A stretch of DNA of 64,000 nt from JAZMZS01 sp045120955 (GCA_045120955.1 JBGVFH010000085.1:19640-83639), one strand, 5' to 3'; counted from the stretch's first letter, positions 25,257 to 34,161 are shown. Notes: a model not told the origin generated them from the letters alone. A program made the numbers and translations.

Positions 25257-27545
25257 TCAAAGCTTGTTACGCTGTATCTTTCCGCTTGTTGTTTTCGGAA
25301 GCTCATCTCTGAAAACAACTATTCTCGGATATTTGTAAGGAGCGGTCCTTTGCTTTACGTACTTCTGAATTTCTTTTTTCAGCTCTTCCGTAGGCTCGGT
25401 GCCTTTGACAAGCACGATGCTTGCCTTTACTACCTGTCCTCTTACTTCATCCGGCTCAGCGCTTACGCCGCATTCGAGAATATATGGAAGCTCCATGATA
25501 ACGCTCTCGATCTCAAACGGTCCGATACGGTAGCCCGAGGACTTGATAACGTCGTCAACTCTGCCGACATACCAATAAAAGCCGTCCTCGTCACGCCATG
25601 CCGTGTCACCCGTGTGATAATAACCGTCGCGCCATGTTTCAGCTGTTTTCTCGGGGTCTCCGTAGTATTCGGTTGCGAGTCCGCAAGGATGGCCGTCCTT
25701 TATCTTTATGACGATCTCTCCTGTTTCACCCGTGGGTACTGAGTTTCCGTCTGCGTCTATTATGTCAACATCATAGATAGGCGCAGGCTTGCCCATTGAA
25801 CCGATCTTGTGAGGCGCACCTGTCATGTTTCCGATTATCATCGTGCTCTCCGTCTGACCGAAGCCTTCAAGTATCTGAAGACCGGTTGATTTCTCAAACT
25901 GACGGTATACCTCGGGATTGAGCGCTTCTCCCGCTGTTGTCATATGCTTTACGGAGGAGAAATTATATTTTGAGATATCCTGCTTTATCATCATGCGCAG
26001 CATTGTAGGAGGTGCGCAGAAGGTGGTGATATTGTATTTTTCGAACATGGGAAGGATATCCTCTGCATCGAAACGGTCAAAGTCATATACAAATGTTGCC
26101 GCCTCGCACAGCCATTGACCGTAAAGCTTTCCCCACATTGCCTTTGCCCAACCGGTATCCGAGATCGTAAAGTGCAGTCCGTCCGGATCGACATTGTGCC
26201 AGTATTTTGCTGTATGGAAATGTCCGAGAGGATATTTGTGGTTGTGAGCCGCAATCTTCGGATAACCGCTTGTGCCCGATGTAAAGTACATGAGCATAAG
26301 ATCATCACCCGAGGGGCTGTCCTCTGTGCGGTAAAAGTGTGTGCTGTAGAGAGGATATTCTTCGTCAAAGCTGCGCCAACCTTCTCGTGAGCCGTTTACG
26401 ATGAGCTTGTGGACGAGGGTAGGGCAGTTTTTGGCTGCGATATCTACCTGTTCTGCGGTATTATCATCCGAGGTGCAAACGATAGCGGATACTCCCGCTT
26501 TATTAAAGCGATATTCAAAGTCATGCTCCTGCAGCTGATTTGTTGCGGGTATGGCAATAGCTCCGAGCTTGTTGAGCGCTATCATTGAGAACCAGAACTG
26601 ATAGTGACGCTTGAGAACGAGCATTACTCTGTCACCCTTTTTGATGCCGAGAGACTTGAAGTAGTTTGCACACTGAGCGGAGTATTTCTTTATATCCTTG
26701 AAGGTAAAGCGGCGCTCGGTCTTGTCTTTTGAAATGTGAAGCATCGCAAGTTTGTCGGGATTTTTATCCGCTAAGGCATCAACAAGATCAAAGGCAAAAT
26801 TAAAATTGTCTGTGTTTTTAAATTTAATAGACGTGGGTGTTCCGTTTTCGTCTTTTTCAATGTCGATATACTGCTTGTAAATGCGTTGTTCGTTGTCTGT
26901 GCGGACAGCGGTTTTGCCTGTGCGGAACTGAATGTTCTCAAGCTCGGGGATAGGAGCGCCTGTCGGATTGAGAACTATGGCATAAAAGAGACAATCTGTG
27001 CCGTCGACGGCTATCATTCCGTGAGGCATCGAGCTGTCATAGTAAATACTGTCTCCGGGACCCAGAACTTCTTTGTGCTCTCCTATTTGTACCTTTAGCT
27101 TACCCTCAAGGATGATATCACACTCTTGACCCTCGTGAGTTGTAAGCTCAATGTCTCTGTGCTGTGCTTCTTCGCTGTAGACAGAGCGAACATAGAGCGG
27201 CTCTGCTATTCTGTTGAGAAAAGAGGGAGCAAGGTTGTAGTATGTCATGCCGTGTGCCTGCTCTATCCTCTGTCCCTCGCCGCTTCTTGTTACGGTATAG
27301 GATTTCAGCTTGGGGCTGTATCCCTCGATGATATCGGTTACATCAACGTTAAATGCAAGGGCACAGCGGTAGATAAACGCAAAGTTAAGATCGCACTTGC
27401 CCTGCTCGGCAGCAACATATTCTTCGGTAGTGATGGCGGTTTTCTTTGCCATTTCCTCTACGCTGAGCCCCTCTATTTCGCGGAGCTCTCTGATACGCCC
27501 TGCCATTTCCTTGATCTTAAAATCAAGACCGGTTATCTTTTCCAT
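25257..27545 (-). CDS. HTH-cupin-acyl-CoA ligase triple fusion (first gene of the Val-leader operon)
   Basis: 762 aa. Domains in order: an XRE-like helix-turn-helix (about 10-65, with LREIEGLSVEEMAKKTAIT), a cupin (about 105-185, with GQECDIILEGKLKVQIG and DSIYYDSSMPHGM), and an AMP-forming ligase of the medium-chain acyl-CoA synthetase type (about 235-762). Ligase motifs are YFTSGTSGYPKIA near 420, EGFGQTEST, YHTGDTAWRDEDG, the GRVDDVIKSSGYRIGP hinge and the C-terminal TTSGKIQRNKL lysine. Start ATG 27545 follows AAAGGAG. It heads an operon with the NTPase, korDABC and ilvE under a Val-type T-box. Isobutyrate activation is the inferred role. Confidence 0.9.
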   Translation of the reverse strand: MEKITGLDFKIKEMAGRIRELREIEGLSVEEMAKKTAITTEEYVAAEQGKCDLNFAFIYRCALAFNVDVTDIIEGYSPKLKSYTVTRSGEGQRIEQAHGMTYYNLAPSFLNRIAEPLYVRSVYSEEAQHRDIELTTHEGQECDIILEGKLKVQIGEHKEVLGPGDSIYYDSSMPHGMIAVDGTDCLFYAIVLNPTGAPIPELENIQFRTGKTAVRTDNEQRIYKQYIDIEKDENGTPTSIKFKNTDNFNFAFDLVDALADKNPDKLAMLHISKDKTERRFTFKDIKKYSAQCANYFKSLGIKKGDRVMLVLKRHYQFWFSMIALNKLGAIAIPATNQLQEHDFEYRFNKAGVSAIVCTSDDNTAEQVDIAAKNCPTLVHKLIVNGSREGWRSFDEEYPLYSTHFYRTEDSPSGDDLMLMYFTSGTSGYPKIAAHNHKYPLGHFHTAKYWHNVDPDGLHFTISDTGWAKAMWGKLYGQWLCEAATFVYDFDRFDAEDILPMFEKYNITTFCAPPTMLRMMIKQDISKYNFSSVKHMTTAGEALNPEVYRQFEKSTGLQILEGFGQTESTMIIGNMTGAPHKIGSMGKPAPIYDVDIIDADGNSVPTGETGEIVIKIKDGHPCGLATEYYGDPEKTAETWRDGYYHTGDTAWRDEDGFYWYVGRVDDVIKSSGYRIGPFEIESVIMELPYILECGVSAEPDEVRGQVVKASIVLVKGTEPTEELKKEIQKYVKQRTAPYKYPRIVVFRDELPKTTSGKIQRNKL

Positions 27546-27564
27546 ATTTATACTCCTTTTCGGG

Positions 27565-27848
27565 ACGAAAAACGCTCGTCCCAAAGCTAAAATACTTTGA
27601 GACGAGCGATGCAAACTACATACCCGCGGTACCACTCAAATTGCGACAAAGTATCGCCACTCTTGGAATCCGACAATTCCTATGCTTTTACGCAGCAATC
27701 ACGGAGAGGTTCTACTAACCCTGCGGTGTTCTTCCTCTCGGCTCAGAAGCTACAAACATTCGGTATTGAATGATGACTTTCACCATGTATCATCTCTCTG
27801 TCAAAACAACGACCGTATGCACTCTTCGTCAGCGCCTTTATATTTGAC
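27565..27848 (-). promoter_or_regulatory. T-box leader (Val specifier) of the ligase-korDABC-ilvE operon
   Basis: Canonical minus-strand T-box GAGTGGTACCGCGG at 27637-27624, stem I beginning GACAGAGAGATGAT, and specifier GTA at 27753-27751 followed by GCTTCTGAGC. The terminator stem is GCTCGTC...GACGAGC (27573-27608) with a T run. Uncharged tRNA-Val would stabilise the antiterminator and switch the operon on. The segment from 27623 to about 27704 is nearly identical to that of the Ile leader. Confidence 0.9.
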
Positions 27849-27854
27849 TCAATT

Positions 27855-27884
27855 ATTTTATCATAGCTGTTAGGTATTTGTCAA
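27855..27884 (-). promoter_or_regulatory. Sigma-A promoter of the Val-leader operon
   Basis: Minus-strand TTGACA, 18 bp, TAAAAT. Confidence 0.78.
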
Positions 27885-27944
27885 GATATTTGGTTTAAAA
27901 AAATCATATTTTGTCAAGATGCTCTTATAAATAATAGGATGAAA

Positions 27945-27986
27945 TAATATATTAAAGCTTGCCGCTGGTCGGGCAAGCTTTAATAT
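27945..27986 (-). terminator. Intrinsic terminator of the Ile-leader ligase gene
   Basis: A 15-bp perfect stem (27949-27963 with 27972-27986, core AAGCTTGCC / GGCAAGCTT) with an 8-nt loop and a T-rich minus-strand tail. It separates this gene from the next promoter. Confidence 0.82.
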
Positions 27987-27991
27987 TTTTA

Positions 27992-30259
27992 TCAGAGCTT
28001 GTTGCGCTGTATCTTTCCGCTGATAGTTTTGGGAAGCTCATCTCTAAACTCCACTATTCTCGGATATTTGTAAGGAGCTGTGTGCTTCTTTACGTAATTC
28101 TGGATTTCTTTTTTCAGTTCATCTGTAGGCTCTGTTCCTTTGACGAGCACTATGCTTGCTTTTACTACCTGACCTCTTACTTCGTCGGGTGCAGCACTCA
28201 CGCCGCACTCAAGAACGTAGGGAAGCTCCATGATAACGCTCTCTATCTCAAACGGTCCGATGCGGTAGCCCGATGATTTGATAACGTCGTCAACTCTGCC
28301 GACATACCAATAATAGCCGTCCTCGTCACGCCATGCGGTATCTCCCGTGTGGTAATAACCGTCATGCCATACCTCGTCGGTCTTTGCCTTGTCTCTGTAA
28401 TAACCGGCAAACAGACCGCACGGAACTTTTTCGCTTGTCTTGACAACGATCTCGCCCGTCTCTCCTACGCCTACGCTGTTTCCGTCGGGATCGAGAATGT
28501 CAACATCATACAGCGGAACGGGCTTACCCATTGAACCGAGCTTGTGAGAAGAGCCGAGGAGATTTGCAATAACGAGAGTAAGCTCCGTCTGACCGAAGCC
28601 CTCGTATATCTGAAGTCCTGTAGCCTTCTCGAACTGACGGTATACCTCGGGGTTGAGTGCTTCTCCCGCTGTTGTCATGTGCTTGATAGAGGATAGATCG
28701 TACTTTGAAATATCCTGCTTTATCATCATGCGCAGCATCGTGGGAGGTGCACAGAAGGTCGTGATATTGTACTTTTTGAACATGGGCAGTATCTCTGCCG
28801 CATCAAAACGGTCGAAGTCATATGTGAAAATTGCGCCCTCGCAAAGCCACTGACCGTAGAGCTTGCCCCAGAGAGCCTTGCCCCAGCCTGTTTCAGAGAT
28901 GGTAAAGTGCAGTCCGTCCTCTTCGACACCGTGCCAATATTTTGCGGTGAGGTAGTGACCGAGCGCATACTTATAGTTGTGTGCGGCGATCTTGGGATAT
29001 CCTGTCGTACCGGAGGTGAAGAACATGAGCATCAGATCTTTTCCGCACGCCGTGTCCTCGTTGCGGTAATAATGTGCGCTGTAGAGCGGGTATTCTTCGT
29101 CAAAATTGTGCCATCCCTCTTTTTCACCGCCTACAAGGATCTTTGTTGTAAGGGAAGGGCATTCCTTTGCTGCAATGTCGACCTGATTTGCAACGTCGCC
29201 GTCAGCGGTACATACGATAGCGGATACCTCAGCTGCCTTGAAGCGGTAATCGAAATCGTGCGCCTGCAAAAGATTTGTTGCAGGGATAGCAATAGCACCG
29301 AGCTTATGAAGCGCAAGTATCGAGAACCAGAACTGATAGTGACGCTTGAGAACGAGCATTACTCTGTCGCCCTTTTTGATACCGAGAGATTTGAAGTAGT
29401 TTGCGCATTGTGCAGATGCTCTCTTCATATCGTTGAAGGTAAAGCGGCGCTCGTTTTTGTGCTTGTCGATGTGTATCATCGCAAGCTTTTCGGGGTCTTT
29501 CTTTGCTATAGCATCGACCGTGTCGAAGGCAAAGTTGTATTTGTCTTCATCAATAAAGTCGATACTCTCAAGAAATCCGTTTTCGTCCTCAACCGTTTTT
29601 ATAAACTTGGAGGCTTCGTATGTCTTGTCGCTTGTGTGAGCTTTTACAAGAGACTTGCGCATTATGGGCTCTGTGATGTTCTCGCCGGGGAGAACGATGG
29701 CGACGAAGGTGCAGTCTCTGCCGTCAACGGCTATCATTCCGTGAGGTGTCGAGCTGTTATAGTATATGCTGTCTCCTTCCTCAAGGATCTCTGTATTGTC
29801 TCCTATCTGTACCTTTAGCTTTCCGTTTAGTATAAAGTCAAACTCCTGACCTGAGTGCCTTGAAAGATGTATGGGCTTGTTCTGGAGCTCATAGTCGTAT
29901 GTGTATTTTACAAAGTACGGCTCTGCAATCTTTTTTCTGAACATCGGAGCAAGGTTCTGGATCTCAATTCCATCCTCTTTTGCCGTCTGCTGTCCCTTTC
30001 CTTTTCTTGTTACGGTGTAAGAAGAAAGGTTTGCGCTCTGACCTTCGAGAAGGTCAGATATGCCTATGCCGAAGGCAAGACAGCATTTGTGTATAAATGT
30101 GAAGGGGAAGTCTAACACTCCCGCCTCGTATTGGTTGTACTCTTCAACAGAAACCTCGGTCTTTTCTGCCATATCAGCGACACTGATACCGGATATCTCC
30201 CGCATCTCCTTTATACGAAGAGCGACCTCTTGCAATTTTTCGCTTGACACTGTTGCCAT
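27992..30259 (-). CDS. HTH-cupin-acyl-CoA ligase triple fusion (Ile-leader gene)
   Basis: 755 aa paralogue of the protein at 25257-27545 with the same HTH (IKEMREISGISVADMAEKT), cupin (GQEFDFILNGKLKVQIG, SIYYNSSTPHGM) and ligase domains (FFTSGTTGYPKIA, EGFGQTEL, YHTGDTAWRDEDG, GKIQRNKL). The paralogues are most alike in the ligase C-terminal half and diverge more in the HTH and the linker after the cupin. AGGAGG precedes ATG 30259. It is monocistronic, with its own promoter, T-box and terminator. The Ile specifier suggests 2-methylbutyrate as substrate, by inference. Confidence 0.9.
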   Translation of the reverse strand: MATVSSEKLQEVALRIKEMREISGISVADMAEKTEVSVEEYNQYEAGVLDFPFTFIHKCCLAFGIGISDLLEGQSANLSSYTVTRKGKGQQTAKEDGIEIQNLAPMFRKKIAEPYFVKYTYDYELQNKPIHLSRHSGQEFDFILNGKLKVQIGDNTEILEEGDSIYYNSSTPHGMIAVDGRDCTFVAIVLPGENITEPIMRKSLVKAHTSDKTYEASKFIKTVEDENGFLESIDFIDEDKYNFAFDTVDAIAKKDPEKLAMIHIDKHKNERRFTFNDMKRASAQCANYFKSLGIKKGDRVMLVLKRHYQFWFSILALHKLGAIAIPATNLLQAHDFDYRFKAAEVSAIVCTADGDVANQVDIAAKECPSLTTKILVGGEKEGWHNFDEEYPLYSAHYYRNEDTACGKDLMLMFFTSGTTGYPKIAAHNYKYALGHYLTAKYWHGVEEDGLHFTISETGWGKALWGKLYGQWLCEGAIFTYDFDRFDAAEILPMFKKYNITTFCAPPTMLRMMIKQDISKYDLSSIKHMTTAGEALNPEVYRQFEKATGLQIYEGFGQTELTLVIANLLGSSHKLGSMGKPVPLYDVDILDPDGNSVGVGETGEIVVKTSEKVPCGLFAGYYRDKAKTDEVWHDGYYHTGDTAWRDEDGYYWYVGRVDDVIKSSGYRIGPFEIESVIMELPYVLECGVSAAPDEVRGQVVKASIVLVKGTEPTDELKKEIQNYVKKHTAPYKYPRIVEFRDELPKTISGKIQRNKL

Positions 30260-30300
30260 GGTTTTCCTCCTATGTATTGTTTATAAAATATTTGCTTTAT

Positions 30301-30576
30301 AAAAACAAAAAACACCCGTCTCAAAACTTTGAGACGGGTGATAATCATCCGCGGTACCACTCAAATTGCGATATGTTCTATCGCCACTCTCGGAATCCGA
30401 CAATTCCTATGCTTTTACGCAGCAATAACGGGAAGCGCCTACTCGATACTGTCTTTCGGACCTCCGGCTCGGAAGTGATGGGTCACTCTGATATGCTTCT
30501 GTCAGCTTGCACCAAACGCCGACTCTCTGTAAGAGGCAAGATCAAAACCGTCTTCGTCACAGCCTTTGTATATTTT
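30301..30576 (-). promoter_or_regulatory. T-box leader (Ile specifier)
   Basis: Canonical T-box GAGTGGTACCGCGG at 30362-30349, stem I with AGAGAGTCGGCG, specifier ATC at 30479-30477 followed by ACTTCCGAGC. The terminator hairpin CACCCGTCTCAA / TTGAGACGGGTG (30313-30340) is followed by TTTTTT. It regulates the monocistronic HTH-cupin-ligase gene. Confidence 0.9.
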
Positions 30577-30582
30577 TTCACC

Positions 30583-30611
30583 ATTGTAGCACTTTGCTTT
30601 CGTTTTGTCAA
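30583..30611 (-). promoter_or_regulatory. Sigma-A promoter of the Ile-leader ligase
   Basis: Minus-strand TTGACA, 17 bp, TACAAT. Confidence 0.88.
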
Positions 30612-30658
30612 CACTTTTTTTGAAAAAACAGAGTCAAATATTTAAAATATTTATAACA

Positions 30659-31750
30659 TCATCCTACGCCGAAAATTTTTATAAGTAAATAATAACAAAG
30701 ACCGTAAAAGGCGCATACGGCGGTAAGGTCGTTTATCGTTGTGATAAGCGGCCCCGAGGCAACGGCAGGATCGATCTTGATCTTTTTAAAGATAAGCGGA
30801 ATACTGACTCCCATGATAGCCGAGATAAACATAGAAACAGCAAGCGACAGTGAAACTGATGCTGATGCGAACAGGGAAAATGTAAGTCCCGTATCCTTGA
30901 TAAAGCAGAAATATGCCCCGAGCATAAAAAAGGAAAAAATCCCGAGCATGATACCGCTCAAAAGACCTATGCGCGCCTCCTTTGCTACGAGCTTTACGCA
31001 GTTTTGTTTTTTGCTGTTTGATATTTCTCTTATCGTAACGGCAAGAGACTGGGTGCCTGCGTTGCCCGCCATGCCAAGTATCAAAGACTGAAAGGCTATA
31101 ACGGCGGTAAGCTCTTTTGCCACTTGTTCAAATAATCCTATAACCGTGGAGACAAACAAACTCAAAAAAAGCAATACCGTGAGCCACGGTATTCTTTTTT
31201 TGATGCTTTGCATAACGCCCTCGCTTGCATCCTCATCTTCGGTAAGGGAAGCAAACTTTGCATAATCATCCTCAAAGAGCTCCTCTGTCAGCTCTGCTAT
31301 ATCAGAAACTGTAAGCACGCCCAACAGCTCGTTTGTTGCATGGCTCAATATCGGGAGAGACTCTACCGAATACTCCCGTATTTCGTTTATCCTCTCTTCG
31401 AGTATGTCTGTGTCATAAACAAACGGATAGGAGGTTTGTATGATGTTTGCAAGCGGAGTCTGCTTTCTTGCGATTATCAGCTTGTTGAGAGCTATGGCAC
31501 CGCAAAAAACTCCGTTTTCGTCTGTTACGAAGATGGTTGAAATGCTGTCTTTGCTCTCGGCTTGCTTTATGAGAGAAGTCATAGCTTTCGAAACATCACA
31601 GGAGCTATCAATGCTTACAAAATTCGAGCTTATCAGGCTGCCGAATTCTACCTCTGAGTACGAGCTGACAGTTCTTTCTTTTTCCGGTTGACAGCTTTCG
31701 GCAGATATCTTATTGTTGTTTTTATCGGCGAATTTTCGTATTTTGAGCAT
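30659..31750 (-). CDS. mgtE: MgtE-family magnesium transporter lacking the N domain
   Basis: 363 aa. A tandem CBS pair (about residues 40-165) is followed by the five-helix MgtE channel domain, with the family signatures GNAGTQSLAVTIRE and DPAVASGPLITTINDLTA. MgtE channels admit Mg2+ and are gated by Mg2+ binding to the cytoplasmic part. Standard MgtE (about 450 aa) carries an N-terminal superhelical domain; here it is replaced by about 40 polar residues, so gating would rest on the CBS pair alone. AGGAGA precedes ATG 31750. Confidence 0.88.
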   Translation of the reverse strand: MLKIRKFADKNNNKISAESCQPEKERTVSSYSEVEFGSLISSNFVSIDSSCDVSKAMTSLIKQAESKDSISTIFVTDENGVFCGAIALNKLIIARKQTPLANIIQTSYPFVYDTDILEERINEIREYSVESLPILSHATNELLGVLTVSDIAELTEELFEDDYAKFASLTEDEDASEGVMQSIKKRIPWLTVLLFLSLFVSTVIGLFEQVAKELTAVIAFQSLILGMAGNAGTQSLAVTIREISNSKKQNCVKLVAKEARIGLLSGIMLGIFSFFMLGAYFCFIKDTGLTFSLFASASVSLSLAVSMFISAIMGVSIPLIFKKIKIDPAVASGPLITTINDLTAVCAFYGLCYYLLIKIFGVG

Positions 31751-31869
31751 AACTATCTCCTCTCTGTGTTTTATATTATTTCAAAAAGGGCGCGCTTATA
31801 TTCTATGCAGAAAAAAACGCATATAAAACAAGACCGTACGATGTAGGATGAAAAAACAGCTTTGTTTTT

Positions 31870-33108
31870 TTAAAACTTGAAATAGCAGGGGGAGCCGTTT
31901 TTGTATTTTATTTTTTTCTCTCCCGAAACGAGAGGAATAAGATAATCGATACATTCGTCGGTGACATAGTTTCCCTCTGCATTTATAAAATGCGGCGGAA
32001 CCGTTCTTACGGCGTTTGCGATCTTTTGAATATCCTTTGAGCCGATAGACATTTTGCTGTTCTTGCCTCTTGATACGGTTATCATTCTGCCGCTTATTCC
32101 CGATACGGCTTTTTTTACTGCGGCTTGTCCTATGCGTACACCTTCATTTATGTCAGCCGCAGAGAGAATGTGGGCGGCACACCTTTGGGGAAGGGACAGC
32201 TCTACCGCTCTTGTTTTGCACCCGAATTTTTCCTTCACCGCAAGGGCAAGATAGCTGCCCGTTCCGGCAAGCTGCTTGTGACCGAAAACATCCTTTTCGT
32301 CTGTTTGTGTCGTTTCGGAAACGTATCTGCCGTCGGCTGTACGGATACCCTCGGATACGGCTACAACGATGTTGGGCTTTTGCTTGAATTTCGCCTCGAT
32401 ATCAGAATAAAACGAATCAAGACTGAAAGGATGCTCGGGCAGATATATCAGGTCGGGTGCATCCCCTCCGTTTGCTTTTGCCAAAGCGGCAGAAGCTGTC
32501 AGCCATCCTGCGTCTCTTCCCATAACTTCAATTATCGTTACCGCCTTGATATCGTATACCGCACAGTCGAGCACTATCTCGGAACAAACCGTTCCCACGA
32601 ATTTTGCTGCAGAACCAAAGCCCGGTGTGTGATCGGTTCCCGCAAGGTCATTGTCTATTGTTTTCGGCACGCCGATGACCCGCATTTCATAACCCTGTGA
32701 TGCGGTATATTTTGAGAGCTTGGCAACTGTATCCATTGAGTCGTTTCCGCCGATATAAAAGAAATATCTGATATCGTATTTTTTAAACAGCGAGAGAATG
32801 TGAGCATACTCGTTCTCTGCATTTTCATCGGTGAGCTTCGGCAGCTTTTTTCGGCATGAGCCGAGCGCTGCCGCAGGCGTTGTCTCGAGCAACGAAAGCT
32901 TATGACTGTCATCCCACATATACGAAAGATCTGTCAATCTCTCCTCGCAAAAGCCGAGAATACCGTTTCTCATTCCGTAAAGAGTACCGATAACTCCGTC
33001 TTTGTGGGCTTTGTATGCACCTTTGATAACTCCTGCAAGTGTCGAGTTGATGGCGGCGGTCGGTCCACCTGACTGACCTACTATTGCATTTCCTTTTAAA
33101 AGATCCAT
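31870..33108 (-). CDS. pfp: 6-phosphofructokinase, probably PPi-dependent
   Basis: 412 aa from ATG 33108 (GGAGG six bases upstream). The start of the fold is GQSGGPTAAINSTLAGV. The phosphoryl-donor site reads IGGNDSMDT: Asp sits where ATP enzymes have the second Gly of GGDGS, the feature of pyrophosphate-dependent enzymes. The VPKTIDNDL motif with Lys also fits the PPi type. EVMGRDAGWL and the substrate-binding histidine region are conserved. It phosphorylates fructose 6-phosphate reversibly in glycolysis. Confidence 0.88.
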   Translation of the reverse strand: MDLLKGNAIVGQSGGPTAAINSTLAGVIKGAYKAHKDGVIGTLYGMRNGILGFCEERLTDLSYMWDDSHKLSLLETTPAAALGSCRKKLPKLTDENAENEYAHILSLFKKYDIRYFFYIGGNDSMDTVAKLSKYTASQGYEMRVIGVPKTIDNDLAGTDHTPGFGSAAKFVGTVCSEIVLDCAVYDIKAVTIIEVMGRDAGWLTASAALAKANGGDAPDLIYLPEHPFSLDSFYSDIEAKFKQKPNIVVAVSEGIRTADGRYVSETTQTDEKDVFGHKQLAGTGSYLALAVKEKFGCKTRAVELSLPQRCAAHILSAADINEGVRIGQAAVKKAVSGISGRMITVSRGKNSKMSIGSKDIQKIANAVRTVPPHFINAEGNYVTDECIDYLIPLVSGEKKIKYKNGSPCYFKF

Positions 33109-33141
33109 TGCTTCCTCCGAATTTATACATATAACGAACAA

Positions 33142-33170
33142 ATAATACCATATTTTATTTTTTATGTCAA
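33142..33170 (-). promoter_or_regulatory. Sigma-A promoter of the phosphofructokinase gene
   Basis: Minus-strand TTGACA, 17 bp, TATTAT, back to back with the plus-strand promoter at 33181. Confidence 0.8.
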
Positions 33171-33180
33171 CACAATAGGC

Positions 33181-33209
33181 TTGTACTTTATTAAAATAAG
33201 TGGTATAAT
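33181..33209 (+). promoter_or_regulatory. Promoter of the tagA/wecG gene
   Basis: TTGTAC, 17 bp, TATAAT, about 45 bp before the start codon. Confidence 0.65.
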
Positions 33210-33255
33210 ATAGAAAAACAAAATGTTGAAAACGGTGGGATATGTCGGAGAAAGT

Positions 33256-33999
33256 ATGGAAAATAAAATAAATATCCTTGGCGTCGGATTTGATAATATC
33301 TCACACGACGGTATTCGCCCGTGCATAGAAAAAATGCTTGCCGTCGCAAAGCGGCAATATATCGTAACTCCAAATCCCGAGATACTCGAATATGCAAAAA
33401 AAGATGAAGAATACAAAAGCATACTCAACAGAGCGGACTTGTGCGTTGCGGACGGCATAGGTATCGTCTATGCGTCAAAAATACTCGGCGCAGACATAAA
33501 AGAGCGTATTCCCGGTATCGAGATAGGCGAGTGCGTGCTGTCGCTGTGTGCCGAGACGGGAGAGCGGGTTTTTTTGCTTGGGGCAAAGCAGGGAGTCGCA
33601 GAAAAGGCGGCGTCGAGACTTTGCGAAAAGTATCGGGGGCTGTGCGTGTCGGGTGTACATCACGGTTATTTCGGATGTGAAGAGAACGGGAAAGTTACAG
33701 ATGAGATAAACAGAAGTAAAGCGAGCGTTGTCTTTGTTTGTATGGGAGCGCCGTATCAGGAAAAATGGATAGCACAAAATATATCAAAGCTTGAAAATGT
33801 CAAGCTTGCGCTTGCTCTCGGTGGATCTCTTGATGTATATTCGGGAAAGGTAAAGAGAGCACCTGCGGCTTTTCGCTTGCTCGGTATTGAATGGCTGTGG
33901 CGATGCTTTTGCTCGCCTGCTCGTTTTGCTAGGATGCTTCGTATGCCTGTTTTTGTGCTTGATGTGCTCAGAGAAAGGCGAAAAAATGAGAATTTTTAG
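33256..33999 (+). CDS. tagA: WecG/TagA/CpsF-family glycosyltransferase
   Basis: 247 aa GT26-family enzyme; members transfer N-acetylmannosamine or a related sugar to lipid-linked GlcNAc during teichoic acid or exopolysaccharide synthesis. Start ATG 33256 follows GGAG; an upstream in-frame ATG at 33223 has no ribosome site. Motifs include YIVTPNPEILEYA, ADGIGIVYASK, RIPGIE, VCMGAPYQEKWI and the basic C-terminal EWLWRCFCSPARFARM. No other wall-teichoic-acid gene is adjacent, so the end product is open. Confidence 0.88.
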   Translation: MENKINILGVGFDNISHDGIRPCIEKMLAVAKRQYIVTPNPEILEYAKKDEEYKSILNRADLCVADGIGIVYASKILGADIKERIPGIEIGECVLSLCAETGERVFLLGAKQGVAEKAASRLCEKYRGLCVSGVHHGYFGCEENGKVTDEINRSKASVVFVCMGAPYQEKWIAQNISKLENVKLALALGGSLDVYSGKVKRAPAAFRLLGIEWLWRCFCSPARFARMLRMPVFVLDVLRERRKNENF

Positions 34000-34133
34000 G
34001 AGAAAAAGGCACTTTCGGAGACTGAATTTTGCCTTTAAAACAGCGAAAATTTAGTAATTTTTATAAAAAACCGCATTTATTTTGAACCAAATTATAAAAA
34101 TATTACAAAAATGATAATTTTTAAACAAAACTA

Positions 34134-34161
34134 TTGTATAGTTTGAAATTTGTGATAAAAT
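34134..34161 (+). promoter_or_regulatory. Putative promoter of gapA
   Basis: TTGTAT, 16 bp, TAAAAT in a very AT-rich region. Confidence 0.55.

Noticed and set aside
28907..29818. 303-codon open frame on the plus strand opposite the Ile-leader ligase
   Set aside because: Antisense to a strongly supported gene; Cys- and Tyr-rich composition typical of shadow frames.
25257..30259. Long similar stretches in the two ligase genes as a mobile repeat
   Set aside because: The similarity follows protein domains and leader structure, consistent with gene duplication; no terminal repeats or transposase.
16652..30259. Fatty-acid or amino-acid degradation cluster
   Set aside because: The ligase plus Kor plus IlvE set could run catabolically, but T-box control by amino-acid starvation argues for synthesis; no beta-oxidation or acyl-CoA dehydrogenase gene is present.
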